Shown here one piece after another: positions 8,729-16,761 of a stretch of DNA of 64,000 nt. The stretch comes from Bradyrhizobium sp. CCGB12 (GTDB lineage Bacteria > Pseudomonadota > Alphaproteobacteria > Rhizobiales > Xanthobacteraceae), in contig NZ_JANADO010000001.1 of NCBI RefSeq assembly GCF_024199845.1, positions 5,084,001 to 5,148,000 on the forward strand. The letters run 5' to 3'. Made by a program: the position numbers and the translations under genes. Position 1 is the stretch's first letter; each line of letters starts with the position of its first letter. Under the pieces are notes generated by a model that was not told the origin of the DNA, did no database searches, and saw nothing but the letters and a program-made list of their open reading frames with translations.

Positions 8729-9931
8729 TTACGGCGCCAGCTTGATGTTGTTGCGGAAGATCAGCGCGTCGTTGGAGAGGTTCACGGCATCGCTGCCGGT
8801 CGCCATGATCACACGCAGGTAGGACAGGAACTTGGCAACTTCGACGTTGCGCGAGTTCGAGACGTAGATGATGTCGCCGTTCTTCATCATGACCTTGGTG
8901 GCCAGGAAGAAGCCGCCGGGATCGCGGAAGTTCACGTTGAAAATGACCGGGACCGTCTCCGAGGTGTACTTGCTCACGTCGATGCCGAGCTGGGCAGCGA
9001 CCTCGCGCGGCTCGCGGCGATAGAGAAACACGGCAGCCGGATCGGCCTGGCCATCCAGGAGACCACCGGACTTGCCGACCGCTTCGCCAAGGTTGATGCG
9101 CCAGGCATCGAAGTTGAACTCGCCGCTCTGGCCGCTGGCGCCGAACGCCAGGAACTTCTGCTGCTCGCGGTAGACGTAGATGCTGTCGTCGGGGCGAACA
9201 TAGACGTTGTTTTCGGGCGCCATCACGAGATTTTCGAATGGCACGGTCGCCCGCCGTCCGCCGCGCTCGAGCATGACCCAGGTCTCGAAGCCCTGGCCCT
9301 TGATGCCGCCGGCGCGGGTGATGGCGTCGAGAACCTTATCCTTTGCGCCCGCCGCGCTCGCCGGATAACGCGCCGGCGAATTGACTTCGCCGAGCACGCT
9401 GATGAGCTGGGTTCGCTGCGAGGACATCGCAACGACCGCCTGCGGCTCGATGGCGCGGTTGCCGATCTTGTCGATAATCGAGCGCTGGATCTGAACCGCC
9501 GTCAGGCCCGCAGCCTTGATCTGGCCGGCATAGGGCACCGTGATGAAGCCATCATTATCGACCGCTTGGTCCGGGATGGTCACGAAGTTGCCCGGACGGA
9601 CGCCGGCTTCCGCCGGGATGAACAGACCGCCTGCCGCCGCTTCGAAGATGGTGACGCTGACGACGTCGCCGATGCCGAACACGATGCTGGCCGGGGGCCG
9701 CTTGTCGGTGAAAGCGCCCGCAAGCCCCTTGGGCTCGTGAGTGTGCAGGATCTTCACCGTGGCCGGATTGAGTGGCACTAGCTCATAGGCCGGCGCATTT
9801 TCAGTCTGGATCTTGTTGTTAACGTCGTCCGTCAACGGACCCGAGCCGGGATTGGTCGAACAGGCCCCCAGCGCCAAAGCGGCTGCCAGAAACGCTGGCT
9901 TGAATAAATAAGACTTGGCAAAGGAATGCAT
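8729..9931 (-). CDS. Wza/GumB-type polysaccharide export outer-membrane lipoprotein
   Basis: About 400 residues from the ATG at 9931; a TTG at 9955 is an alternative. The N-terminus is a lipoprotein signal with lipobox LALGAC (Cys near residue 24). A Poly_export domain follows (IVFGIGDVVSVTIFEA, then FVTIPDQAVDNDGFITVPYAGQ), then SLBB-type repeats (VSVLGEVNSPARYP-like stretch, then DKVLDAITRAGG). These proteins form the outer-membrane channel for exopolysaccharide and work with the Wzc-type co-polymerase encoded at 3315-5588. A strong terminator closes the gene, and about 280 bases of non-coding DNA upstream should contain its promoter. Confidence 0.92.
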   Translation of the reverse strand: MHSFAKSYLFKPAFLAAALALGACSTNPGSGPLTDDVNNKIQTENAPAYELVPLNPATVKILHTHEPKGLAGAFTDKRPPASIVFGIGDVVSVTIFEAAAGGLFIPAEAGVRPGNFVTIPDQAVDNDGFITVPYAGQIKAAGLTAVQIQRSIIDKIGNRAIEPQAVVAMSSQRTQLISVLGEVNSPARYPASAAGAKDKVLDAITRAGGIKGQGFETWVMLERGGRRATVPFENLVMAPENNVYVRPDDSIYVYREQQKFLAFGASGQSGEFNFDAWRINLGEAVGKSGGLLDGQADPAAVFLYRREPREVAAQLGIDVSKYTSETVPVIFNVNFRDPGGFFLATKVMMKNGDIIYVSNSRNVEVAKFLSYLRVIMATGSDAVNLSNDALIFRNNIKLAP

Positions 9932-10209
9932 GAATCGCGCCCCAGGAGACCCCAATTAGCCTTCGATTGGTACGGCGGAGCGGCGGGTGCGACAAGGGTT
10001 CCGGAGTGGTTAACGGTGTATCGGTTGGCCACTGTTGCGTGTGGGCCACTCTTTGGAGCTTAGTTTAACCCTTTGTGACCGTTTGTTGTATTTCGTGTGC
10101 CCGGTTGACGAGCAAACCGCCCAAGTCGAGGGCTCAGCATGGCGAGAGCAAGGCTTCTTGACCTCACCACCGTCTGCTAAGGCTGGGTTCCGTTAAGATA
10201 GGACTCCCC

Positions 10210-10782
10210 GTGTCTGGCCTCCTTCTGATCACGCTGTTGGCAGGTTCCCTCCTTGGTGCCGCGGATCGCCCATTGGACCCCGCCACCCCCTGCGCCGGCA
10301 GCGCGCGATCCCCGTGCCAGGCCGCGCCCATCGTTGAGGTGGCCGCCCCCACCCCCTCCTCCATCTGGAAATTCACCCGGACCCAGGGGACCAAGGACGG
10401 CGAGAGCTTCGCCGCCATCATGAAGACGGCGGACACGACCCAGTCGGACCCGGACTTTGCCGGCCTGATCGTTCGCTGCGCACCGAGGGGCAAGATCGAC
10501 GTGCTGGTGGCCCTGATCCGGCCCTTCCCGCCGCGCAGCCGCCCCAAGGTCACGATCACCGCGACCGGCGGCGGCACATTGACCTTCGATGCCAGCATGG
10601 CCGCCGCGGGGGCTGCAGTGCTCCTGCCCGACGAGGTCTCCGCCTTTGCCGCCGGCAAGTGGCAGACGACGCCTTCGTTGTCCGTGGTGGTCAGGGAAGG
10701 TGACAGCGAGATCAAGGGTGTGGTGGCGTTGGCCGGGCTGCGGGAGGCCTATCACGCGTTGCAGGCAAATTGTGGCCAATAG
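10210..10782 (+). CDS. Exported protein of unknown function
   Basis: A 190-residue protein starting at GTG, directly followed by a hydrophobic signal sequence (LLLITLLAGSLLGAA). The mature part has a Pro/Ala/Ser-rich stretch and then a beta-rich domain (SDPDFAGLIVRCAP, KIDVLVALIRPFPPRS, PKVTITATGGGTLTF) with cysteines that could pair. It is divergent from the Wza-type gene across a shared 278-base intergenic region. Family unknown to me. A periplasmic role near the polysaccharide machinery is possible but not shown. Confidence 0.68.
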   Translation: MSGLLLITLLAGSLLGAADRPLDPATPCAGSARSPCQAAPIVEVAAPTPSSIWKFTRTQGTKDGESFAAIMKTADTTQSDPDFAGLIVRCAPRGKIDVLVALIRPFPPRSRPKVTITATGGGTLTFDASMAAAGAAVLLPDEVSAFAAGKWQTTPSLSVVVREGDSEIKGVVALAGLREAYHALQANCGQ

Positions 10783-10857
10783 GCCAAATTTAGCCATACA
10801 ACTTAAGGGTCTTTTTAGGGGGGAAATCTAGGGTCCGAAACACGGAGAGTGTTTCGA

Positions 10858-11133
10858 ATGACCGCGCTTTTAATTTTCAGCTTTCTCGTAGGTGCCGTGC
10901 TGGGCCAACGCTTTCGCGTCCTGGTGCTCCTGCCGTTGACCTTCGCCATGGTGCTCGCCGCCATCCCGGTCGGCTTGATGGTCGATCTCACGGTGCTCGA
11001 TAGCCTGAAAGGCGTGGCGCTCGCGGCCATCGCCCTCCAGGGTGGCTATCTCTTCGGGTCAGCGGCGCGCTTTGGACTTGCCGCCACGCGAGCCGCCCGT
11101 GTCTTCCCTCGCCCGATCAAGGCCACCCGCTGA
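10858..11133 (+). CDS. Small integral membrane protein
   Basis: A 91-residue protein. ATG at 10858 is preferred because GGAG lies about ten bases upstream; a GTG three codons earlier would leave no room for a ribosome site. There are two to three hydrophobic helices (LLIFSFLVGAVLG, VLLPLTFAMVLAAIPVGLMV and GVALAAIALQGGYLFG) and a basic C-terminus. Function is unknown. It lies between an exported protein and a polymerase-like gene on the same strand, and may belong to the envelope polysaccharide locus. Confidence 0.65.
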   Translation: MTALLIFSFLVGAVLGQRFRVLVLLPLTFAMVLAAIPVGLMVDLTVLDSLKGVALAAIALQGGYLFGSAARFGLAATRAARVFPRPIKATR

Positions 11134-11275
11134 TCGCGCCGATCGACGCGGCGACGAGCCCGCGCACGAACGACCCAAGGTCGAACCGCGGGTCCGAAGC
11201 AGGCCTCTGTTTGAAAACCATCCGCCCGCTTGTATGGTGACCTGACCGTTTCAGGATTCCCTTCGAGCGCGCCGT

Positions 11276-12544
11276 TTGTCCCTCGCTTATTTTGCCCTCA
11301 TCGTTTCCATCGTCTCCGCTTCCGCTCTCGAAATCGCCGGCGCCAAGGTCGGTGCACAGCTGGGGACGATGGCCGCAGCGCTGAGCTTGCTGGCGGCCGC
11401 CTCGAGCACGCGAAAGGCCGACTACGATCATTATGTCCGCGCGACCTCCTCGGGCCGCTGGATCCTGATCGCCATTCCGCTGTGTATCGCGGCGCAGCTC
11501 GCTCCGCTTCCGCTGAGCTGGGCGCATCCGATCTGGGCCAGCGCTCACGACGTCCTTGGAGGCCTGTCGCTCGGGCCCATCACAGCCGATATCGGCTTGA
11601 CGGCGAGCGCGCTGCTGCTCGCGCTTGCGGTAATCTCGTTGCTCGGCGTCACCATCCTGGTGGTCCGCGACCGCGGCCGCGCCGAATTGGTCCTCTTCGT
11701 GCTGAGTGGAGTAACCGCGGTCTCCGCCTTGATTTTGGACTTGCATCGGCTGTCGCCGGCAGTTGCTGCAGCCGCGCCCTCTGACCTCGCGACGACCTTG
11801 GCCGGCCTCGGTCTCATGCTTAATTTGGCGATCATGCAGCTCGCTGCTGAACGGGCCGAAACGCGTCACTCGGTTCTTCGCTCGATCGCGATCGGCCTTT
11901 GCGGTCTTGTCGGGGCTCTGGTCAGCGCAGCAGCGATATTTGGGTTTTCCGGAACGAACAGCGCGATCGCAGCGGCCTTTGGCGTTGTGCTGATCCTGCT
12001 GATCCTCGTCATTCGCAGGCTCGATCTCTCACCATTGGCAGCGGGCGCATTGTCGTTGGCTGCATTGATTGGCGCGACCATCGTCCTGACCTTCCTCTTC
12101 GAGAAGAGCTCTGGACCGATCCTCATGCGACTCGTCCCGGACGCGGGAGGTGAGACGAAGGCAGCCCTCGAGCGCATGTTGGCCGACACACGCTGGTTCG
12201 GCGCGGGCGCAGGGACCTTTTCGGCCGTCGCGAGGATTTATCAGAGCGAGTCTGGCGCGACGTTGACCGCGCCCTCGGCCGCAATGGCAATCTTTGCGGA
12301 TATGGGATGGATCGGTTTGGTTGCCATGATGGCGGTGAGCCTATTGGCCCTGGTCCGCCTGTTCTTCGGCGCGCTCCAGCGCGGACGCGACTCGTTCTTC
12401 CCCGCGGCGGCCGCCGCCTGTGTCTTGTTCGCACTCGTCCAGAGCTTCTCCGGCCCGGGACTATTGTGGCCGGCAGCAATCCTGTGCCTTTCGGCGATCG
12501 TGGGATTGGGACTGTCGCAGAGCGTCAGCCAATCCTCACGATGA
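11276..12544 (+). CDS. Divergent O-antigen ligase-like polytopic membrane protein
   Basis: A 422-residue protein with about ten membrane helices, starting at TTG 11276. The C-terminal half contains DTRWFGAGAGTFSAVARIYQ and AMAIFADMGWIGLVAMMAV, corresponding to the G-x-G-x-F and E/D-x-G-x-x-G parts of the O-antigen ligase/polymerase family, but the usual His of the H-x-x-x-x-E signature is not obvious. It may be an inactive or specialised relative of the other two such proteins nearby. It is convergent with the BTLCP protease gene, only 10 bases away. Confidence 0.65.
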   Translation: MSLAYFALIVSIVSASALEIAGAKVGAQLGTMAAALSLLAAASSTRKADYDHYVRATSSGRWILIAIPLCIAAQLAPLPLSWAHPIWASAHDVLGGLSLGPITADIGLTASALLLALAVISLLGVTILVVRDRGRAELVLFVLSGVTAVSALILDLHRLSPAVAAAAPSDLATTLAGLGLMLNLAIMQLAAERAETRHSVLRSIAIGLCGLVGALVSAAAIFGFSGTNSAIAAAFGVVLILLILVIRRLDLSPLAAGALSLAALIGATIVLTFLFEKSSGPILMRLVPDAGGETKAALERMLADTRWFGAGAGTFSAVARIYQSESGATLTAPSAAMAIFADMGWIGLVAMMAVSLLALVRLFFGALQRGRDSFFPAAAAACVLFALVQSFSGPGLLWPAAILCLSAIVGLGLSQSVSQSSR

Positions 12545-12554
12545 AGTCGGTTTC

Positions 12555-13181
12555 TCAGACCGCACGATCGCCGAGCGACGCCCAGTAGTTCGGGTTCTTG
12601 GGCGACTGGATACGGACCCAGCGATAGGGCTTCTTCGACCACGGCAGGATGTGGCCGGAGAGATTGTCCAGCACGAGATCGCCTGAGAAGGTGCGCACAA
12701 CGACCACGAGATGATGCTCGCCCCAGCTGGTCACGACCTCGCTGAGCAGCACCGAGCGCGCCGGGAAACCCTTGGCAATCAAATCGTGGCGTTTTGTCAC
12801 AGCGTAGTCGTTGCAGTCGCCACTCGTGGGATGCAGCAGCCATTTCTCGCCGCGCAGCCCTTCCAGATTGGCTTCGGAACGGATGGCAGTGTTGACCTGC
12901 TGATTGACCTCTTGCATCTGCGCCAACCGCTCCGCGGTGAGCTTCAGACGACCGCCTCTGAACACGATCTGCTGCGGCCGCGGCTTGCACTCGTCCTTGT
13001 ACTTCAGGCAAAAGATCGTGAATGCCATCGGCGCCAGCGTCGGCTGGTCGAACTTGATGTATTGGATGGCACCGCGCAGCCCCAAGGGCGCGCCGACGAA
13101 GGCAGCCTCCGCTCGCTGCTGCCCCCCGGCAACAGCGACGACAGCGGCCACGGCCGCCAGGAACTTTACAACTTTGCGCAT
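12555..13181 (-). CDS. Periplasmic BTLCP/LapG-family transglutaminase-like cysteine protease
   Basis: A 208-residue protein with a signal peptide (AAVAAVVAVAGGQQRAEA). The papain-like triad of the bacterial transglutaminase-like cysteine proteinase family is visible: Cys in SGDCNDYAVTKR, His in WGEHHLVVVV and Asp in LVLDNLSG. This family includes LapG, which cleaves surface adhesins under control of c-di-GMP through LapD. No LapD or large adhesin is seen next to it, so the substrate is open. Neighbours are polysaccharide genes. Family is firm; a LapG-like role is inference. Confidence 0.85.
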   Translation of the reverse strand: MRKVVKFLAAVAAVVAVAGGQQRAEAAFVGAPLGLRGAIQYIKFDQPTLAPMAFTIFCLKYKDECKPRPQQIVFRGGRLKLTAERLAQMQEVNQQVNTAIRSEANLEGLRGEKWLLHPTSGDCNDYAVTKRHDLIAKGFPARSVLLSEVVTSWGEHHLVVVVRTFSGDLVLDNLSGHILPWSKKPYRWVRIQSPKNPNYWASLGDRAV

Positions 13182-13374
13182 GTCGCGCTCCCCGTTCTTG
13201 TTGGGGAAACGCTACGCGAGACGTCTTGAAATACGGCTCAAAGGTCGCGCGATCCTTTAATCAAAATGCGGGCTAATCGGTCGGAAACAATTAAGAATAC
13301 CGACGTGTGACTTGTTCTGCTAAGAGCGATCACGACGTTCTGCTCGTGACGCTAGAAGCGATTCGACCGACCTG

Positions 13375-14112
13375 ATGGGCCTTTCCAGCCGCTTTCGAAA
13401 GAAGACCAAGCCTCGGCTTCCCGACGGCGTTCGCGTCTATGCGATCGGCGACGTCCATGGCCGCGCCGATCTGCTTCAATCATTGTTAACCGTGATCGAT
13501 GCCGATCTTGCCCGCTCGTCCCCGGGGCGAGCCATTCAGGTCTTTCTCGGCGACTATGTCGACCGGGGCCCAGACTCGCGTGCCGTTCTTGATCTCCTGA
13601 TTGAGCGCTCGAAGTCGCACGAGACGGTCTGCCTCAAGGGTAACCACGAGGTCTTCCTGCTCGAGGTTCTCAAGGACCCCGCCCGCCTGCAGGAGTGGCG
13701 CCACTATGGCGGCCTGCTGACGCTGGTGTCCTATGGCATCAAGCCGACCATGAACCCGTCCGCAGAGCAGCAGGTCGAACTGATCGATGAATTGACGCGC
13801 GCGCTTCCACCCGAGCACCTCGCCTTCCTCCAGCAATTGCCCTCCTCCTTCACTTGCGGCGACTTCTTTTTCGTCCACGCCGGCGTCAAGCCGGGCATTG
13901 CGCTCGATCGCCAAAAGGATGAGGACCTGCTTTGGATCCGCGAGGAATTCCTGGCCTCCGAGGAGCGCTTCGGCAAATATATCGTTCACGGTCATACGCC
14001 GGTCAGCGCACCCGATATTCGTTCAAACCGCATCAACATCGATACCGGTGCATACGCGACCGGAAACTTGACGCTGTTGACGATCCAAGGCGATAGTCTG
14101 CTCGCAATTTAG
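13375..14112 (+). CDS. Metallophosphoesterase, PPP-type serine/threonine phosphatase family
   Basis: A 245-residue cytoplasmic enzyme with all PPP signatures: GDVHGR (near residue 25), GDYVDRGPDS (near 58), LKGNHE (near 86) and HGHTP (near 206). These residues bind two metal ions and the phosphate. Related bacterial enzymes act as protein phosphatases or diadenosine-tetraphosphatase-like hydrolases. It begins about 190 bases from the divergent protease gene. It could counteract the tyrosine kinase or other phosphorylation, but the substrate cannot be told. Confidence 0.9.
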   Translation: MGLSSRFRKKTKPRLPDGVRVYAIGDVHGRADLLQSLLTVIDADLARSSPGRAIQVFLGDYVDRGPDSRAVLDLLIERSKSHETVCLKGNHEVFLLEVLKDPARLQEWRHYGGLLTLVSYGIKPTMNPSAEQQVELIDELTRALPPEHLAFLQQLPSSFTCGDFFFVHAGVKPGIALDRQKDEDLLWIREEFLASEERFGKYIVHGHTPVSAPDIRSNRINIDTGAYATGNLTLLTIQGDSLLAI

Positions 14113-14173
14113 AGCACTGGCCGAACCTCTGTCCCGTCGTTGGCTCGCCCTCACCGCCTCGCCGATCCCCACC

Positions 14174-14836
14174 ATGAACCGCATCATCCTGCTTCGCGTC
14201 ATCGGCATCTGCATCGCAATCCTGCTGGCGCTACACGCAGGCATGGCCTTCTATGGCGATCTCATACGACCGAGCTTTCGCGCGAGCGACTTGTTCTCGG
14301 GCGAGATTCCGCCCGACAAGGCCAAGCTGGCGGCCGCGGGTGGTTTGGCATCCCTTTCATGGGATGGCGACCTGCTTGCGAATTACGCGGCAGCAATGGC
14401 TGCCGACGTTCTTCACCGCCCTTCAGCTGAGGCGGGTGGCAGGGCCAGCGAGAACAAGTCAGCTCAAAGTGCCGTCGTGGCCGCCTTGAAGGTATCGCCG
14501 ATCAGGCCCGCACTCTGGCTCACGCTCGGCACGCTGCAGGCTCAGGCCGGTGAGGCGGTAACGCCGACGGTGAAAATGTCTTACTTGACCGGGGCGGTGC
14601 CGATCGATGTCGCCTTCTCTCGCGTCTGGACCGTGATCTCGAGCGCGGCTGCGACCGATGAAGAGATCAAGCTCCTGGCGCAATCCGACATCCGGTCCGC
14701 GCTGGCCAATCGCTCTCGTTACGAGCCATTGCTGATCGCGGCCTATGTGCAGGCAACTCCGCAAGGCAAGTCGCTGCTGTTGGAGACTACGAAAGTGACC
14801 GATCCCAAATTCAACGAGATTTTGCGACGGTACTGA
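14174..14836 (+). CDS. Membrane-anchored helical protein of unknown function
   Basis: A 220-residue protein with one N-terminal membrane helix (VIGICIAILLALHAGMAFYG) and an Ala/Leu-rich, probably helical-repeat periplasmic domain. The segment SPIRPALWLTLGTLQAQAG followed by KMSYLTGAVPIDVAFSR resembles the corresponding stretch of the operon protein at 2564-3331, so they may be distant paralogues. It follows the phosphatase by 61 bases on the same strand. Function unknown; membership of the polysaccharide assembly machinery is a guess from this resemblance and location. Confidence 0.68.
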   Translation: MNRIILLRVIGICIAILLALHAGMAFYGDLIRPSFRASDLFSGEIPPDKAKLAAAGGLASLSWDGDLLANYAAAMAADVLHRPSAEAGGRASENKSAQSAVVAALKVSPIRPALWLTLGTLQAQAGEAVTPTVKMSYLTGAVPIDVAFSRVWTVISSAAATDEEIKLLAQSDIRSALANRSRYEPLLIAAYVQATPQGKSLLLETTKVTDPKFNEILRRY

Positions 14837-14884
14837 ACCCGTGCGAGCTTCGTCGCTGTCGCTTCGGAGGCCGCCGCGAATGTC

Positions 14885-15265
14885 TCAGCGCACGGATTTC
14901 GGATTGACCGGGACAAAGTCCTGATCGCGGCGCGGCTGATCGGGTCGCCCCTGATAGACGAACATGCCTTTCTTTGTCGCGACGATGTCGCCGCGCTGCA
15001 GGCTTTCGTCGTTAAGCAGACGTTCGGTCGCGACGAGGTCCGGGTCTTCCGGAATTGGCCTATAGAGCTCTGGATGCTCCCGCCGCTCACGCGAGACCTC
15101 CCTGGCCCGTCGCCGTGCGTCCTCGATCCGCCGACGCCATTCGTCGCGTGATATTTCCGGCTCGCTCGGCGGAAAATAGTCGTTGAGCGAGGGCTCCGGT
15201 TCGGTCTGGGCGAGGCACAATGAAGGGTGGACAAGACCAAGGCCGAGCGCGCCGGCAACAATCAT
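14885..15265 (-). CDS. Small exported Arg-rich protein, unknown function
   Basis: About 126 residues from the ATG at 15265, chosen because it gives a tidy signal peptide (MIVAGALGLGLVHPSLCLAQ); an ATG at 15361 would add 32 residues. The mature protein starts TEPEPSLNDYFPPSEP, has a charged helix rich in Arg and Glu (EWRRRIEDARRRAREVSRE) and a C-terminal part (GDIVATKKGMFVYQG). Family not recognised. It is convergent with the gene at 14174-14836. Confidence 0.55.
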   Translation of the reverse strand: MIVAGALGLGLVHPSLCLAQTEPEPSLNDYFPPSEPEISRDEWRRRIEDARRRAREVSRERREHPELYRPIPEDPDLVATERLLNDESLQRGDIVATKKGMFVYQGRPDQPRRDQDFVPVNPKSVR

Positions 15266-15603
15266 GACCGCCCGAGACGGCGCTCCAAACCGCTTTCCAT
15301 AATGGTCACGCCGACCCGTTCGCACACCGATGACTCCAGGCAGAACGACAAGGACGACCATTGCCCATATCCTTATCTCCAGCTCTTCAGTCTATACCCT
15401 TGCCGATTGCAAGAAAGCCGATTCACGGGCAAACTTTCCGCTTTGGCTCGTGAGGAATTCGGCACGTGGCTCGTAGCATTGCTTGGTGGCTCTGGCGTTG
15501 TGCTCCGGGGATGCGGTCCAGCCCGTCCCGTGCGTCAAATGGTCTAAGACCTCATGAGCTCATTGCTGCTAGCTTTCGGCTTCCGCTCCTGGAGCCGCCG
15601 AGG
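15266..15603. other. Intergenic stretch between two divergent exported-protein genes
   Basis: About 340 bases with no convincing gene if the downstream starts at 15265 and 15604 are used. It may contain an N-terminal extension of the leftward gene (ATG at 15361) and promoters for both directions. No repeat or clear operator was seen. Confidence 0.4.
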
Positions 15604-15981
15604 GTGCGTGCAAGACCGATATTGCTGCCAGTCATCTGCGTCGCGGTCTTCGCCATGTCCGGCCCGGCGGCCCACGCGAGCCCGTCCTGCGTCAAGGAGC
15701 GGACGCCATTTGCCTTGTCGGGAGATACGGTGACGTGGACCATGTCGATCGCGCCTGGGGCGGATTGCATCCAGGGACTGCGTTTGTCGTATATGCAGAT
15801 CTTCAGCGTGTCAGTCGTGAGCGGACCATCACGGGGACAATTAAAGGTGGTCGGGTCCGGCTTCCGCTATTTGGCAGACAATCAAGCGCGTGGCCCCGAC
15901 AAGTTCACGCTGCTGATTTCGGGCAAGAACGGTCGTGAGGCCGGGACATCGACCCTGGAGGTCGAGGTAAACCCGCAATAG
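15604..15981 (+). CDS. Small exported beta-sandwich-like protein
   Basis: About 125 residues from GTG 15604, which has GGAG nine bases upstream and starts a clean signal peptide (RARPILLPVICVAVFAMSG, cleavage near PAAHA). Earlier in-frame starts add sequence with no signal character. The mature part (SGDTVTWTMSIAPGADC, then GPSRGQLKVVGSGFRYLA and DKFTLLISGK) reads like an Ig/cadherin-like beta sandwich ending in STLEVEV. There are two cysteines. Function unknown, possibly an envelope or surface protein. Confidence 0.65.
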   Translation: MRARPILLPVICVAVFAMSGPAAHASPSCVKERTPFALSGDTVTWTMSIAPGADCIQGLRLSYMQIFSVSVVSGPSRGQLKVVGSGFRYLADNQARGPDKFTLLISGKNGREAGTSTLEVEVNPQ

Positions 15982-16020
15982 CTTGTCTCACAACGTCCAC
16001 AGAAGCGGCGGCCAGGGCGA

Positions 16021-16263
16021 CTAATAACGACGGCTCGACCCGCTGCCCCGGGTTCTGTTCCCGTAATAGGGCCGGGCACGACCGCCGCTGGTGAGCGGCT
16101 GCTGGATCTGGCTTGGAATATTCCGCGTCGCTGTGGAGGGCGACGGCTGCGACGGGTTGACGATGATCACATTGCGATTGGGCGTCGAGGGATCATTGAC
16201 GCCCTGAGCCCAGGCGCCGGCCGGCGCGACAAGTGCGAGTATGATCAAGACTAATCGGTTCAT
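16021..16263 (-). CDS. Small exported protein, paralogue of the next gene
   Basis: An 80-residue protein from the ATG at 16263, preceded by GGGAG. Signal peptide LVLIILALVAPAGAWA, then AQGVNDPSTPNRNVIIVNPS and a basic, Gly/Arg/Tyr-rich tail. The first mature segment resembles that of the protein encoded at 16330-16578 (AQGVKDQANTTSNSIITTP). Family and function unknown; probably periplasmic. Confidence 0.58.
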   Translation of the reverse strand: MNRLVLIILALVAPAGAWAQGVNDPSTPNRNVIIVNPSQPSPSTATRNIPSQIQQPLTSGGRARPYYGNRTRGSGSSRRY

Positions 16264-16329
16264 GCGATATCTCCCGAGCAAGAACGTCAGGGAGGCGAAC
16301 ACCGTTCCTTCACGGTTCGTTGCGTAAGC

Positions 16330-16578
16330 TCATCGAGGCACGGCAATCAGCTTGCCATCCCTCCAGACGCCTTGTGCTGCTCTTCCGGCAGGAAGGCTTC
16401 CCGCCGTCACATTTCGGACGGCCGTCGGCCGAGACGCGGCTTCGGTGGTCTTCGCCTTCTTCGTGGGTGTCGTGATGATGCTGTTGCTGGTCGTATTGGC
16501 CTGATCCTTAACCCCCTGCGCAGAAGCGGACTGAGCCAGGAAGGCCAGAAACATGATTGCCGTCAAAACGCCGCGCAT
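16330..16578 (-). CDS. Small exported protein, paralogue of the downstream gene
   Basis: An 82-residue protein from the ATG at 16578; longer readings exist upstream but the signal peptide starts here (GVLTAIMFLAFLAQSASA). The mature N-terminus AQGVKDQANTTSNSIITTP resembles its neighbour at 16021-16263. The C-terminus VWRDGKLIAVP may form a short strand. The two genes lie 66 bases apart on one strand and look like an old tandem duplication. Function unknown. Confidence 0.55.
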   Translation of the reverse strand: MRGVLTAIMFLAFLAQSASAQGVKDQANTTSNSIITTPTKKAKTTEAASRPTAVRNVTAGSLPAGRAAQGVWRDGKLIAVPR

Positions 16579-16761
16579 GGTCAAACACCGGAAAGAGGAG
16601 CTCGGCGAAATGTCACAGGTTTTTGCCCAAAAGCAAGCTCTTCGAGACGATCGCGCGGGGCCTTTTCGGGCCGGAACCATGAGAGCGATTCACCGCAGCC
16701 AGGAATCCCGGGTGAAAAAGCCTAGCGAAACCGCTGTATCCGGGTTAGTTGATCGGCCTTG

